From assembly GCA_016744995.1 (NCBI GenBank), contig JADGDG010000006.1, forward strand, positions 1 to 64,000: 64,000 nt of DNA, written 5' to 3'. A model generated the notes under the pieces. The model saw nothing but the letters and a program-made list of their open reading frames with translations. It searched no databases and had not been told where the DNA came from. Shown here piece after piece: positions 18,021-26,401 of the stretch. Made by a program: the position numbers and the translations under genes. The DNA is from Gammaproteobacteria bacterium (GTDB lineage Bacteria; Pseudomonadota; Gammaproteobacteria; GRL18). Position 1 is the first letter of the stretch. Each line of letters starts with the position of its first letter.

Positions 18021-18701
18021 CTATTGTTCAAGTAGGGTCAGGATATTGAGATAGTTTTTTACATAATAATTTGCTTCCATTTCAATTTTCTTAATATTGT
18101 CCTGCTTTTTAATATCATAATTTTTCTTGCTATCAAGATAGCTAAGGCATGATTGCCATAAGGCTTTTTTACCTTTAAGGGTAAATGGTTCAAGTGTCCC
18201 CTGCTTCCTTAATCGGCGTTGTTTTATAATTATCTGATGTTTGACTTGATCAAGTTGCTCCCTTAAGGATTTACTGAGATCGAAGTCAATGCTCTGTATG
18301 AGTTCATTTTTATTAATTTCAGCAGGATTATCTGGTGCTTGATATTCTGGTAAAAGGGGACGCCAGGTGATATTAACATCTTCTGCACTGAGTTGAGGTG
18401 ACTGTGGGAATTGATAAAAGCCCCATTTATTACCCATCCAGCATTCAATGAGTAATTTATCATCTGAAATAGCACAATTAGCGTCCTGATCTGATGAAAT
18501 ATCAATTATTTTATAAGAACGGGGATCTTGTTTCCAGGCTTGATAATCCATGTCAGGTGAAACACCATGGTCTTTTTCAAGTGCTTTCCATTGAGAAATA
18601 AACCATTGATAATCTGCCTGGTAAACTTGATTGCGTCGTAAAAATTCCCAGGCCCACTGTTCTTTTTTTAGATTGTCAGTATATAAATAATCTATAAGCA
18701 T
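18021..18701 (-). CDS. Protein with DUF6499-like (transcriptional-regulator-like) N-terminus
   Basis: The 226-residue soluble protein starts MLIDYLYTDNLKKEQWAWEF, continuing LRRNQVYQADYQWF. The WAWEFLRRN-x-x-Y core is the mark of the DUF6499 domain, which is common in proteobacterial accessory regions. The centre is rich in Trp/Pro and the C-terminal third is basic and helical, with no DNA-binding motif I can identify with confidence. ATG 18701 is preferred over TTG 18722: it sits 2 bases after the WD40 gene stop and probably uses translational coupling. It is last in the PilZ-TPR-WD40 operon. Confidence 0.6.
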   Translation of the reverse strand: MLIDYLYTDNLKKEQWAWEFLRRNQVYQADYQWFISQWKALEKDHGVSPDMDYQAWKQDPRSYKIIDISSDQDANCAISDDKLLIECWMGNKWGFYQFPQSPQLSAEDVNITWRPLLPEYQAPDNPAEINKNELIQSIDFDLSKSLREQLDQVKHQIIIKQRRLRKQGTLEPFTLKGKKALWQSCLSYLDSKKNYDIKKQDNIKKIEMEANYYVKNYLNILTLLEQ

Positions 18702-18703
18702 TG

Positions 18704-19798
18704 TTATTTTGGTAGTGCCCAAAATTGCATAATGCCTCTTGATGTTTCACTGATAAGAACTTTATTGCCTTTAAATGGCTCTTCCTTAAAAGCCATGGTA
18801 GTTACATTTGCCAGTGATGACTGCCAGATATAACGGCGTTTTGGTCGCCAGGTGTTTAATTTTTTCCCGCTTTCAACATTCCATAAAACAATTTCTTCAC
18901 GGGAATAACCGGTTGCAACGGTTTTACTATCCGGAGAGAAAATAGCAGAGGCAAGAGTGGCTCGAATTTTATTTAAACGATGTAACTGTTTACCTGTATC
19001 AGTGTCCCAGATAAATACACCGCCTGATGCCGAATTTGTTAGTGCATAGCGACCATCTGGAGAAAGCTGTACTTTGGAAACCTTGGCAACATGTGACCAG
19101 GTATGTTTTATTTCACCAGAAATGAGATCCCATAACCTGGCCTTGCCATCATCGGATCCTGACAATGCATAGCGACCATCTGCAGATAAGGCGACACTGC
19201 TGATATTGTCATCATGATAAAAAGCATATTTTAAACCGCCTGTGCGCAAATGAAAATAAACGATCCGGTACAGTGGGTATTCACCACTTTTATCTCGACT
19301 GGAAACCAGAGCATATTCACCATCACTGGATAATTTAATATCGCGTATATCATCAAGCGACCAAAAATAGAGTACTTTATTTTCTTGCCTACTGAATAAA
19401 GCCATGGTGCCCTGCTCTGCAGTGACAATAAAGTCACTATTTTTTGAAAAATCAGAGGCAATTACACCAGCTTTTGGTGAATCATCATGCTGCCATTGTG
19501 AAATAACCTTGTTAGAATTTGTATCAATAAGTTCAACAAAACCTTGAGAGTGTGCAATGAGCACATAGTTACCATCATGGGACAAGGTGATGCTTATTGC
19601 GTTGTCAGTATGTTGTATCATTTTTTCTGCTTTGTCGCCAAAACATCCCATGAGGGCCAATGATAAAACAACAATAAGCACCCATCCATACCGCCGGGGC
19701 CATTTCTTTGAAATATGACTTGCTATTATATTATTCTCTCCTTCTCTATAAGGAAGATTGAAGGGGTAGTCAAATACGCTGGATTTTGAACACTGCAT
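18704..19798 (-). CDS. WD40-repeat lipoprotein
   Basis: A lipobox LALMGC (Cys about residue 52) follows a hydrophobic stretch, so the protein is probably exported and lipid-anchored. The N-terminal leader is unusually long and a later start is possible. The rest is a beta-propeller with WD40-like units: ISSVALSADGRYALSGSDDG followed by KARLWDLISGE, VSKVQLSPDGRYALTNSASG followed by GVFIWDTDTG, and two or three weaker ones. It starts 7 bases after the TPR gene and is followed after 2 bases by the DUF6499-like gene, so it belongs to a four-gene operon. Propellers of this kind act as protein-binding scaffolds; the partner is unknown. Confidence 0.8.
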   Translation of the reverse strand: MQCSKSSVFDYPFNLPYREGENNIIASHISKKWPRRYGWVLIVVLSLALMGCFGDKAEKMIQHTDNAISITLSHDGNYVLIAHSQGFVELIDTNSNKVISQWQHDDSPKAGVIASDFSKNSDFIVTAEQGTMALFSRQENKVLYFWSLDDIRDIKLSSDGEYALVSSRDKSGEYPLYRIVYFHLRTGGLKYAFYHDDNISSVALSADGRYALSGSDDGKARLWDLISGEIKHTWSHVAKVSKVQLSPDGRYALTNSASGGVFIWDTDTGKQLHRLNKIRATLASAIFSPDSKTVATGYSREEIVLWNVESGKKLNTWRPKRRYIWQSSLANVTTMAFKEEPFKGNKVLISETSRGIMQFWALPK

Positions 19799-19805
19799 CT
19801 TTATC

Positions 19806-20228
19806 TCAACTTAAATTTTCAAAAAGAAATTCCCGGTATGTTTCATCTCCTTCCTGGAAAATGCCGGAACCTTCAATATTATAAGCAATCTGTAATTCCT
19901 CAAGTGCACATGTTTTATCATTGAGTTCAAAACAGCAGATCCCCAAGAGTAAATGTACCAGAGGATTTGTAACAGCACCGCTGCAAAGTATAGCATCTAA
20001 AAGTTTTGTTTTAGCCAATTCATAATCATCTAAGGCCAGTAAACATTCAGCCTGTCCTACTTTAATCCATAAAGCAGCATCCCAGAGTTGCCTGGGCTCT
20101 GGTAAGGTATTCCATGCTTTTTGATATTCTTTTATTGATTCAGAAAATAGTTTATCATCAATTAATTGTTCTGCCTTGATGTTGAAAATTTCTATTTTAT
20201 TAAAAATCTTTTTGTCTAATTTGGGCAT
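19806..20228 (-). CDS. Small TPR-like protein
   Basis: The 140-residue soluble, helical protein has tandem TPR-like helices: SESIKEYQKAWNTLPEPRQL, then KVGQAECLLALDDYELAKTK, then HLLLGICCFELNDKTCALEE. There is no signal peptide. TPR units mediate protein-protein contacts. It lies 26 bases after the PilZ gene and 7 bases before the WD40 gene, so all three should be made together and may form a complex. Its acidic C-terminus (FQEGDETYREFLFENL) resembles that of immunity- or chaperone-like TPR proteins, but no specific role can be assigned. Confidence 0.7.
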   Translation of the reverse strand: MPKLDKKIFNKIEIFNIKAEQLIDDKLFSESIKEYQKAWNTLPEPRQLWDAALWIKVGQAECLLALDDYELAKTKLLDAILCSGAVTNPLVHLLLGICCFELNDKTCALEELQIAYNIEGSGIFQEGDETYREFLFENLS

Positions 20229-20254
20229 GATTTTGGTATAGCTTCTAGTATAGT

Positions 20255-22384
20255 TTAAGTGTTATGTTCGGTATTTGTGTGGGGAGTTGAGTATAACTTG
20301 CGATATTCATCGGTTAAATCAATTAGCTCTGCAAAACCAATAATTTCTTTATATTCCTGCGATAAAAGCCTGGCTGAGGCCTTATTTAATTGTTCAACTT
20401 TATCCAGTGTCATATTTTGGTAGAGTTTATCTATGTGTAAATTATTCATAAATTTAACATGAATACAAAGCCCTTGTTTTATTAGAACAAGCTCAACCAG
20501 CTGCTCAAGTTGTTCATTATTAATTAATTCAAAATCAGCAATAGAAGATATGCTTTCCTGACCATTGGCATTGATTTCAGGAAACACAAAGAACATAAAA
20601 TTCTGGTTGTTTTTTTCAGAAGACTGAATGACACGATGATGAAACTCATTGAGCCGGAATTCTGTGGTCAGAAAGCGAAAATCATAACCGTGATTTTTTA
20701 TATAGAGTTTTTGTGCAAGTTGGCATGGTGTCTCCGTTAAGCCAATTTCACGAATGTAGTGTTGTTCATCTCTATCACGAGTTATAATAACAGGAATTGT
20801 CTGCATGTTTTCAGTAACAAATGATTCGAAAAACAGCGTGTTTATTGTGTCTAATTTATCATTAACACAGAGCTCTAATTTATTTTTATTTCGGGATACC
20901 AATTTAGTAAAAAACTGATTGACTGTCCGGTGACAGTCACTGGTATTACGTATAACTCCTAAAAAAAGTCCATCATTTCTCTTTCTTGAAATCATCACAC
21001 GATGAGGAATATCTTTGAGCTCTGTTGAAATCCCCTTAATCATTAAACTTGAAAATGTCAGTTTAATTAATGAATCTTTAGGAATTTCTACTTCATTATG
21101 TATCACAAGTCCCAAACCTGAACGAGAAAAATCAATGCTTTGGGCGGCATACACCTTGCCCATATATTTTACAGATACAGACATTTCATACAGATATCTT
21201 GGATCATAACGATGATGATCAACACCAAACTTAACAATTTCAGGTTGATGAGTTAAAGATTCATCATAAGCATGAATAAGATGGCCATCAGCCATTCTGA
21301 CTTTATTGTGGTTTCTCATAACTGACAGTGTAAGGGCATGTCCCGCATGGTAGTCAAGAGGTGTTGAAAAAATTGCCTGTCGACAAAAAACCTTAGTAAT
21401 ATCGATAAAAATAGCCTGGGAAATTGATTCTGAAGCGCGTTTATGGATCCTTTGTGAGGCCATTGTATCAATACGTTGAATTGTACTCAGCATTGCTGTT
21501 ATTTTTTCAGCAGGTGGTTTTCTGTTTAGATTTGTTAATAATTTGAAAATTCGTCCTTTACATGTTTTAACTTTAATGACCGCATGCAGCATTTCATCAC
21601 TGCTTTGCAGTTCAAAATCAAAAACAGAGTGCAGCTCATCCTGTTCCCAATAGGTAAACAGTATTGATGTCTCATTATTACGTGCCATTTTTGCGAATTT
21701 TTCGATTCGTTGTGGTAAACAAAAATGCTGAAATTGAGGGATTTGATTAGAATTGCTAATATAGTTGAAAAAATGACTATTTTTTTTTGTTTTAATTATG
21801 GTGTCAATATAAAATCCGCGTTTATGAGTCCAATGAATAAACATAGGCACATGCTGCATATTAAGTGAATAGAGACTCTCATAATATTGAGCTTTAGAAG
21901 CACAGATCCGATCAGAGGCATCAATTTTATATCTCAGGCGGTTTCCGGCAATAAAACGTTTGAAAAAATCCATTGTTTCTGGTGGAAGATTTACCTGAAT
22001 CAAACTGATATAGGTCTTGTCACCTATGTGTTTAACTTCCTTAATTAAATAATCAATATTTTCAAAAAGAGTAAATTCATCAGCTCCGCCCAATATAGAA
22101 TTCTGTGTTTGTATGAATTTATCAAAAGTAACCTGAACGCTTTTACCTTCCTGAATAAATGTTCTCGGAATAAAAACCTGCAGCCCATTAATCGATATGT
22201 TTTTTGTTTTTACCGGGTATTTAACACCATTATAAAACAGGGTAACAGGCATTACATAAAGTAATCTGGGCTCACTTCGTTTAACAAAGTAGCCTAAAGG
22301 GAAAATATTGGGCTGGTAACTGCCAATCTGGTTTGGGATTTGTTTTTTTAGATTATCGAGATAATTATCGGTTATATTAAGCAT
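20255..22384 (-). CDS. Large protein with two PilZ-like domains (putative c-di-GMP effector)
   Basis: The 709-residue soluble protein has two PilZ-type beta-barrels. The first (about 36-150) has SEPRLLYVMPVTL followed by NISINGLQV; the second (about 390-490) has RYDPRYLYEMSVSV followed by DFSRSGLGLVI. The N/DxSxxG motif is present in both, whereas the upstream Arg-rich c-di-GMP-binding motif is only partly kept. Long regions between and after them are unassigned. It heads an operon with TPR, WD40 and DUF6499-like genes. A role as a c-di-GMP-controlled regulator of surface behaviour is likely, and fits the neighbouring GGDEF-EAL gene. Ligand binding by each barrel needs testing, since key Arg residues are not in the ideal arrangement. 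Confidence 0.75.
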   Translation of the reverse strand: MLNITDNYLDNLKKQIPNQIGSYQPNIFPLGYFVKRSEPRLLYVMPVTLFYNGVKYPVKTKNISINGLQVFIPRTFIQEGKSVQVTFDKFIQTQNSILGGADEFTLFENIDYLIKEVKHIGDKTYISLIQVNLPPETMDFFKRFIAGNRLRYKIDASDRICASKAQYYESLYSLNMQHVPMFIHWTHKRGFYIDTIIKTKKNSHFFNYISNSNQIPQFQHFCLPQRIEKFAKMARNNETSILFTYWEQDELHSVFDFELQSSDEMLHAVIKVKTCKGRIFKLLTNLNRKPPAEKITAMLSTIQRIDTMASQRIHKRASESISQAIFIDITKVFCRQAIFSTPLDYHAGHALTLSVMRNHNKVRMADGHLIHAYDESLTHQPEIVKFGVDHHRYDPRYLYEMSVSVKYMGKVYAAQSIDFSRSGLGLVIHNEVEIPKDSLIKLTFSSLMIKGISTELKDIPHRVMISRKRNDGLFLGVIRNTSDCHRTVNQFFTKLVSRNKNKLELCVNDKLDTINTLFFESFVTENMQTIPVIITRDRDEQHYIREIGLTETPCQLAQKLYIKNHGYDFRFLTTEFRLNEFHHRVIQSSEKNNQNFMFFVFPEINANGQESISSIADFELINNEQLEQLVELVLIKQGLCIHVKFMNNLHIDKLYQNMTLDKVEQLNKASARLLSQEYKEIIGFAELIDLTDEYRKLYSTPHTNTEHNT

Positions 22385-22516
22385 ATCTGTTTAAATTGGC
22401 AACTTTTAGTGTTGATTCGTACCCCTTTAAAAGCAGAATAAATAAGAGGGACACTATTACTATTAATATAGCTGAAATATAGTATTTGTCCAAATCTGAC
22501 AAATAGTCTCAACAAT

Positions 22517-23203
22517 TTAGGGTTCATTATTTTCAGGTAGACTCGATTGTGTTTCGACTAATATTTCATAATGTCGATAATAAATCACATAGGCCATAGT
22601 CTGAAAAAATAATACAAACAGGAGTAATAGCATTATATTAGCCAGCTGAAAAATACTCAAAATAAGTAAAAAGAGGAAAGAAATAATAATTAACAGGACA
22701 ATATCCACCAAAATGGTCATGCTATAACCTTTGGTATAGATATAACTATTGGTAATTGCTTCAAATGGTGTCTGTTTTTTTAGCACAACAAGGTAAGGTA
22801 CCAGAAACAGGCGGCTGAACAACCAGATCCCCGGTAGAATAAAGAGCATAAAGCCAGTAAAAATTAAAAAAGAAGTAATTACATTGGCTAAAAGCATATA
22901 GGGCCAATGTTTAATCCCAACCAGTAAACAGCTAAAAACCCCCTTTTTCTGATTGCTTGCCAGACTAAAAAGCAAGGTGATTAATCCACCGACATATATA
23001 GGCTGTATGATAAGACTCATCACCTGAACAAAAGGTCTTAAGGTTTCATGATTTATATTTTCCGGGCTTGTACCATCAAAAAATAAAGGAACCAGTAACT
23101 GTGCCAGTAAAATAACCAAAAGCCCAATAGAAAAAATATAGGCTGATAAGCTTAAAATATTGGTTCGAAAAAAATAAAAAGCTTCTTTAAATGATTGTGT
23201 CAT
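22517..23203 (-). CDS. YciC-like (UPF0259) inner-membrane protein
   Basis: The 228-residue protein has about six hydrophobic helices. FILPGIWLFSRLFLVPYLVV followed by a QTPFEAITNSYIYTKG loop is the conserved feature of the YciC/UPF0259 and glycerophosphoryl-diester-associated membrane families. Function is unknown in the family. It starts 16 bases after the stop of the M16C protease gene on the same strand, so the two are probably co-transcribed. Confidence 0.65.
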   Translation of the reverse strand: MTQSFKEAFYFFRTNILSLSAYIFSIGLLVILLAQLLVPLFFDGTSPENINHETLRPFVQVMSLIIQPIYVGGLITLLFSLASNQKKGVFSCLLVGIKHWPYMLLANVITSFLIFTGFMLFILPGIWLFSRLFLVPYLVVLKKQTPFEAITNSYIYTKGYSMTILVDIVLLIIISFLFLLILSIFQLANIMLLLLFVLFFQTMAYVIYYRHYEILVETQSSLPENNEP

Positions 23204-23219
23204 TACAACTAAAACTCAA

Positions 23220-26200
23220 TTAAGCAATATTAAAAATATCAAGCCCTAACTTAATACAGTCTTTTTCATGATCGTGATTACTTACTACAGCAATGCTGGA
23301 TTCCTGATCAATGAAATAGCGCTTGGTCACCCGGACAAGATCATCAATTGTAACAGCAAGGATCTCCTGTCTAAACTTTTGTCTCTGCTGCTCATTACGA
23401 CCATATAAATTATTATGAAAGGCTTGTTTTGCATCACCAGCAGGAGATGAAGGTTTGTCCAGGCTGCTGATTACTCCGAGGATCGCTTCTTCCAGTGGCT
23501 GATAGTCATGCTTGGTCTCTAATAGCCACTGAATGGAATGGTCAAAATCATCTAATGTCTCAGAAAGTCTGGGATCACGATAGGAGTAAAATTTAAAACA
23601 GGCATTTGCAGAATCATGAGAAGCGCCGCCGCCATATGCTCCGCCCTGCTCTCGAATGCTGCGATGCAAAAAACCATTACGCAAGAAACCACCCAGAATG
23701 GTAAGAGGTGCTGCATCTGGATGATCAACGGGTACTGTTGCATAAGTTTTTGCACAAAAATTTACCTGCGTACTGGTGAGCCAGGCTTGTTTGACATGTT
23801 TTTTGATCGGTTCCAGATTGAGATGGTTTTTCTGTGAAGTCAGTGGCTCCAGATAAGTTTTGCCCCAGTGTTGTAATATATCATCACAGCAACTTTGATA
23901 AGCATCTTCCTCGCAGATCAGAAGAAATTGCGCTGGTGCTGTTTTCAGTTTTTTGTGAATATTTTTTAGTATGCTGCTGAGTTCAGAAATAGTATTACTT
24001 TTTTGTAAGCGATCATCCAGCTCTTTAATAAAGGAAATACTAGCCAGGCCCCTGTTTTTATGGCTTAAAAAAGCGACAGGACTCATACCACTGGAAGCAG
24101 CCTGCATGGCCAGGGAATGCCCGTTGCCAGTAATGCTGCTTTCTTTTCGAGTTCTTAATTGAGAAATAAGCTCTTTCATACGATCTGTTTCATCAAACCG
24201 TATCTCTTCAAACGAGTGCTTGAGGAGTTCTGTCATAGCATTGTGGTTACATAATAATGACTTACTTGAGACAGTAAAATAGCCTGAAATCTTCTGTTCG
24301 TCATCTATATTTCCACGCAGACTACCACTGGAATGAATTCCACCGGTTATTTGAGATTGCAGAATTTGCATTTGCAGATAATCATGTTCGCCACAGCCCA
24401 GTTCACCAAAGCAATAGTTAAATAAAGGCAGATATTGCTGTTCTTCAGTGGTAAATTCTGGCATATCTATAATTAATTGCTGGTAGACTAAACCATTAGT
24501 TCCCTTATTGTAATGGGATATTTTAATCTCTGATTGTTCCTGTGCAAAGGTATTACTATAACTTTTAGGTATATTGATATCCTGGGGTACATCATTAACG
24601 GTTACTTTAGGTAAGATATCTTCAACATTTGTTTCCAGGGTATTCTGTCTTGTTTCTAATTGTGCTGCTAATTGCACTAATTTATCTTGTTCGCTGTGAC
24701 TTAGACTTGCTTTAATCTCTGCTAATCGTTTAGATTCAGCATCATTTCTACGTTGCTCTAAATGAACATCTGGCTTAAACGTCACTCTCACCCGGTGAGG
24801 GTTATCTAATAATTGAGAAGTGACCAGATGTTTAACATAATCCGGATCTTCGGCTTTTTTACGCAGTTTCTGCAACGCTGAATCCAGATTCATATGGGTA
24901 ATAACATCCCCTCTGTGTATCGCGGTGGATAAGCCAGATAAAATTAATTGCAAACCAAATGGATAATGATCACCACCAATTTCTCGCTGACTGAGTTCTA
25001 ACTGATGCAATACCGCGTCTATTTGCTCCTTCTTAATGCCATTTTCAGCAACATCTTTGAGGATATTGATCACTAAGTCTTCGAATGCCTGGGCATTTTC
25101 AGGGCTTGAACCTTCCAGACCACAGAGAAAGCTCATTTCTTTATTTGAGTCTTCAAGTCCGCATAATGGCGATGGTGAATTTCCTAAATCGGTTGTTTCA
25201 AGTGCTTGCATCAATGGTGATGCAGAATTCTCAAGCAGTAAGCTGGATAAAAACTGAGCTTCAAGTTGTTGTTCAAGATTAATACTTTGTCCAAGAAGCC
25301 AGCCCATAACCAGATGGGTTTTATTTTCCTGAGATTCTTCGGCATCCAGAGGATAGCTTTCTTCAATATTGATTTGTGAGAAGTAGCGTTTTTCATTATT
25401 AACCTGAATGCTATGATCCAGTCGTTCAAATTGATTTAACACCTGCTCCTCAAATTTTTGCTGATGAACTGTAGCTGGTATATCGCCAAAAGTCATAAAT
25501 ACAGCATTGCTGGGGTGGTAATGAATCCGGTAAAAGTCTTTTAGCTTATCGTAACTTAAATCAGGAATATCAGTAGGTTCCCCACCACTATTAAAGTGAT
25601 ATGTAGATGTTGGAAAGAGGTATTTGCTCACGGTTTGCCATAGTGCAGAATTAGTTGAAGACATTGCACCCTTCATCTCATTAAAAACCACCCCCTTAAA
25701 TTGAAGTGCTGAATTGACATCATCAGCCTGCTCAAATTCCAGTCGGTGACCTTCCTGGGCAAAATCCAGCTCATCAAGACGGGAGAAAAAAACCGCATCT
25801 AGATAGACATCCATCAGATTATTAAAATCCTTTCTGTTTTGGCTGGCAAATGGGTAAGCGGTCCAGTCACTACTGGTAAAGGCATTCATAAATGTATTTA
25901 ATGAACGTCGGATCATCATAAAAAAAGGATCTCTGACAGGATATTTTTTACTTCCGCATAAAGCAGTATGCTCAAGAATGTGAGCCACGCCAGTTGAGTC
26001 AGTTGGTATGGTACGTAATGCCACCAAAAACACATTTTCATCATTGTCAGCCGCAATATGGTAATGCAAAGCGCCTGTTTTTTTATGTTGGAATTGATTA
26101 ACACTGATATCCAGTGATTCGATCTGCTCACTTCTTATCCATTCAAAAGACTCATGGCAGATTACCGGATCCGCAAGAGAAGGATCATTGTTTTTGTTTG

Positions 26201-26228
26201 CAGTATTTATATCAGCTGTAAGGGGCAT
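23220..26228 (-). CDS. M16C-family zinc metallopeptidase (PreP-like presequence protease)
   Basis: The 1002-residue, two-halved insulinase-fold peptidase has the inverted zinc motif HILEH at residues 83-87 and the family block ALCGSKKYPVRDPFFMM followed by MNAFTSSDWTAYPF. The C-terminal half carries GGAYGGGASHD, the substrate-binding part conserved in PreP. Length and layout match bacterial PreP homologues, which degrade short unstructured peptides in a closed chamber. No signal peptide is seen, so it should act in the cytoplasm. The gene is divergent from sucA, with a 173-base promoter region between them, and the YciC-like gene follows. Confidence 0.93.
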   Translation of the reverse strand: MPLTADINTANKNNDPSLADPVICHESFEWIRSEQIESLDISVNQFQHKKTGALHYHIAADNDENVFLVALRTIPTDSTGVAHILEHTALCGSKKYPVRDPFFMMIRRSLNTFMNAFTSSDWTAYPFASQNRKDFNNLMDVYLDAVFFSRLDELDFAQEGHRLEFEQADDVNSALQFKGVVFNEMKGAMSSTNSALWQTVSKYLFPTSTYHFNSGGEPTDIPDLSYDKLKDFYRIHYHPSNAVFMTFGDIPATVHQQKFEEQVLNQFERLDHSIQVNNEKRYFSQINIEESYPLDAEESQENKTHLVMGWLLGQSINLEQQLEAQFLSSLLLENSASPLMQALETTDLGNSPSPLCGLEDSNKEMSFLCGLEGSSPENAQAFEDLVINILKDVAENGIKKEQIDAVLHQLELSQREIGGDHYPFGLQLILSGLSTAIHRGDVITHMNLDSALQKLRKKAEDPDYVKHLVTSQLLDNPHRVRVTFKPDVHLEQRRNDAESKRLAEIKASLSHSEQDKLVQLAAQLETRQNTLETNVEDILPKVTVNDVPQDINIPKSYSNTFAQEQSEIKISHYNKGTNGLVYQQLIIDMPEFTTEEQQYLPLFNYCFGELGCGEHDYLQMQILQSQITGGIHSSGSLRGNIDDEQKISGYFTVSSKSLLCNHNAMTELLKHSFEEIRFDETDRMKELISQLRTRKESSITGNGHSLAMQAASSGMSPVAFLSHKNRGLASISFIKELDDRLQKSNTISELSSILKNIHKKLKTAPAQFLLICEEDAYQSCCDDILQHWGKTYLEPLTSQKNHLNLEPIKKHVKQAWLTSTQVNFCAKTYATVPVDHPDAAPLTILGGFLRNGFLHRSIREQGGAYGGGASHDSANACFKFYSYRDPRLSETLDDFDHSIQWLLETKHDYQPLEEAILGVISSLDKPSSPAGDAKQAFHNNLYGRNEQQRQKFRQEILAVTIDDLVRVTKRYFIDQESSIAVVSNHDHEKDCIKLGLDIFNIA

Positions 26229-26401
26229 TCCAGATAAAACTCCGAATTATTTAAGTGTAGAAACGATAGATATGGTATCACTTATAGCAAGATACAAGAA
26301 ATAAATACAAGAAAAGTATATTTTTTGGTTCATTTATAAGAAAAGTTTTAAAAAGTGACTATTATTTATATTATCAAGTATAAATTGAAAAGAGCTAATC
26401 C

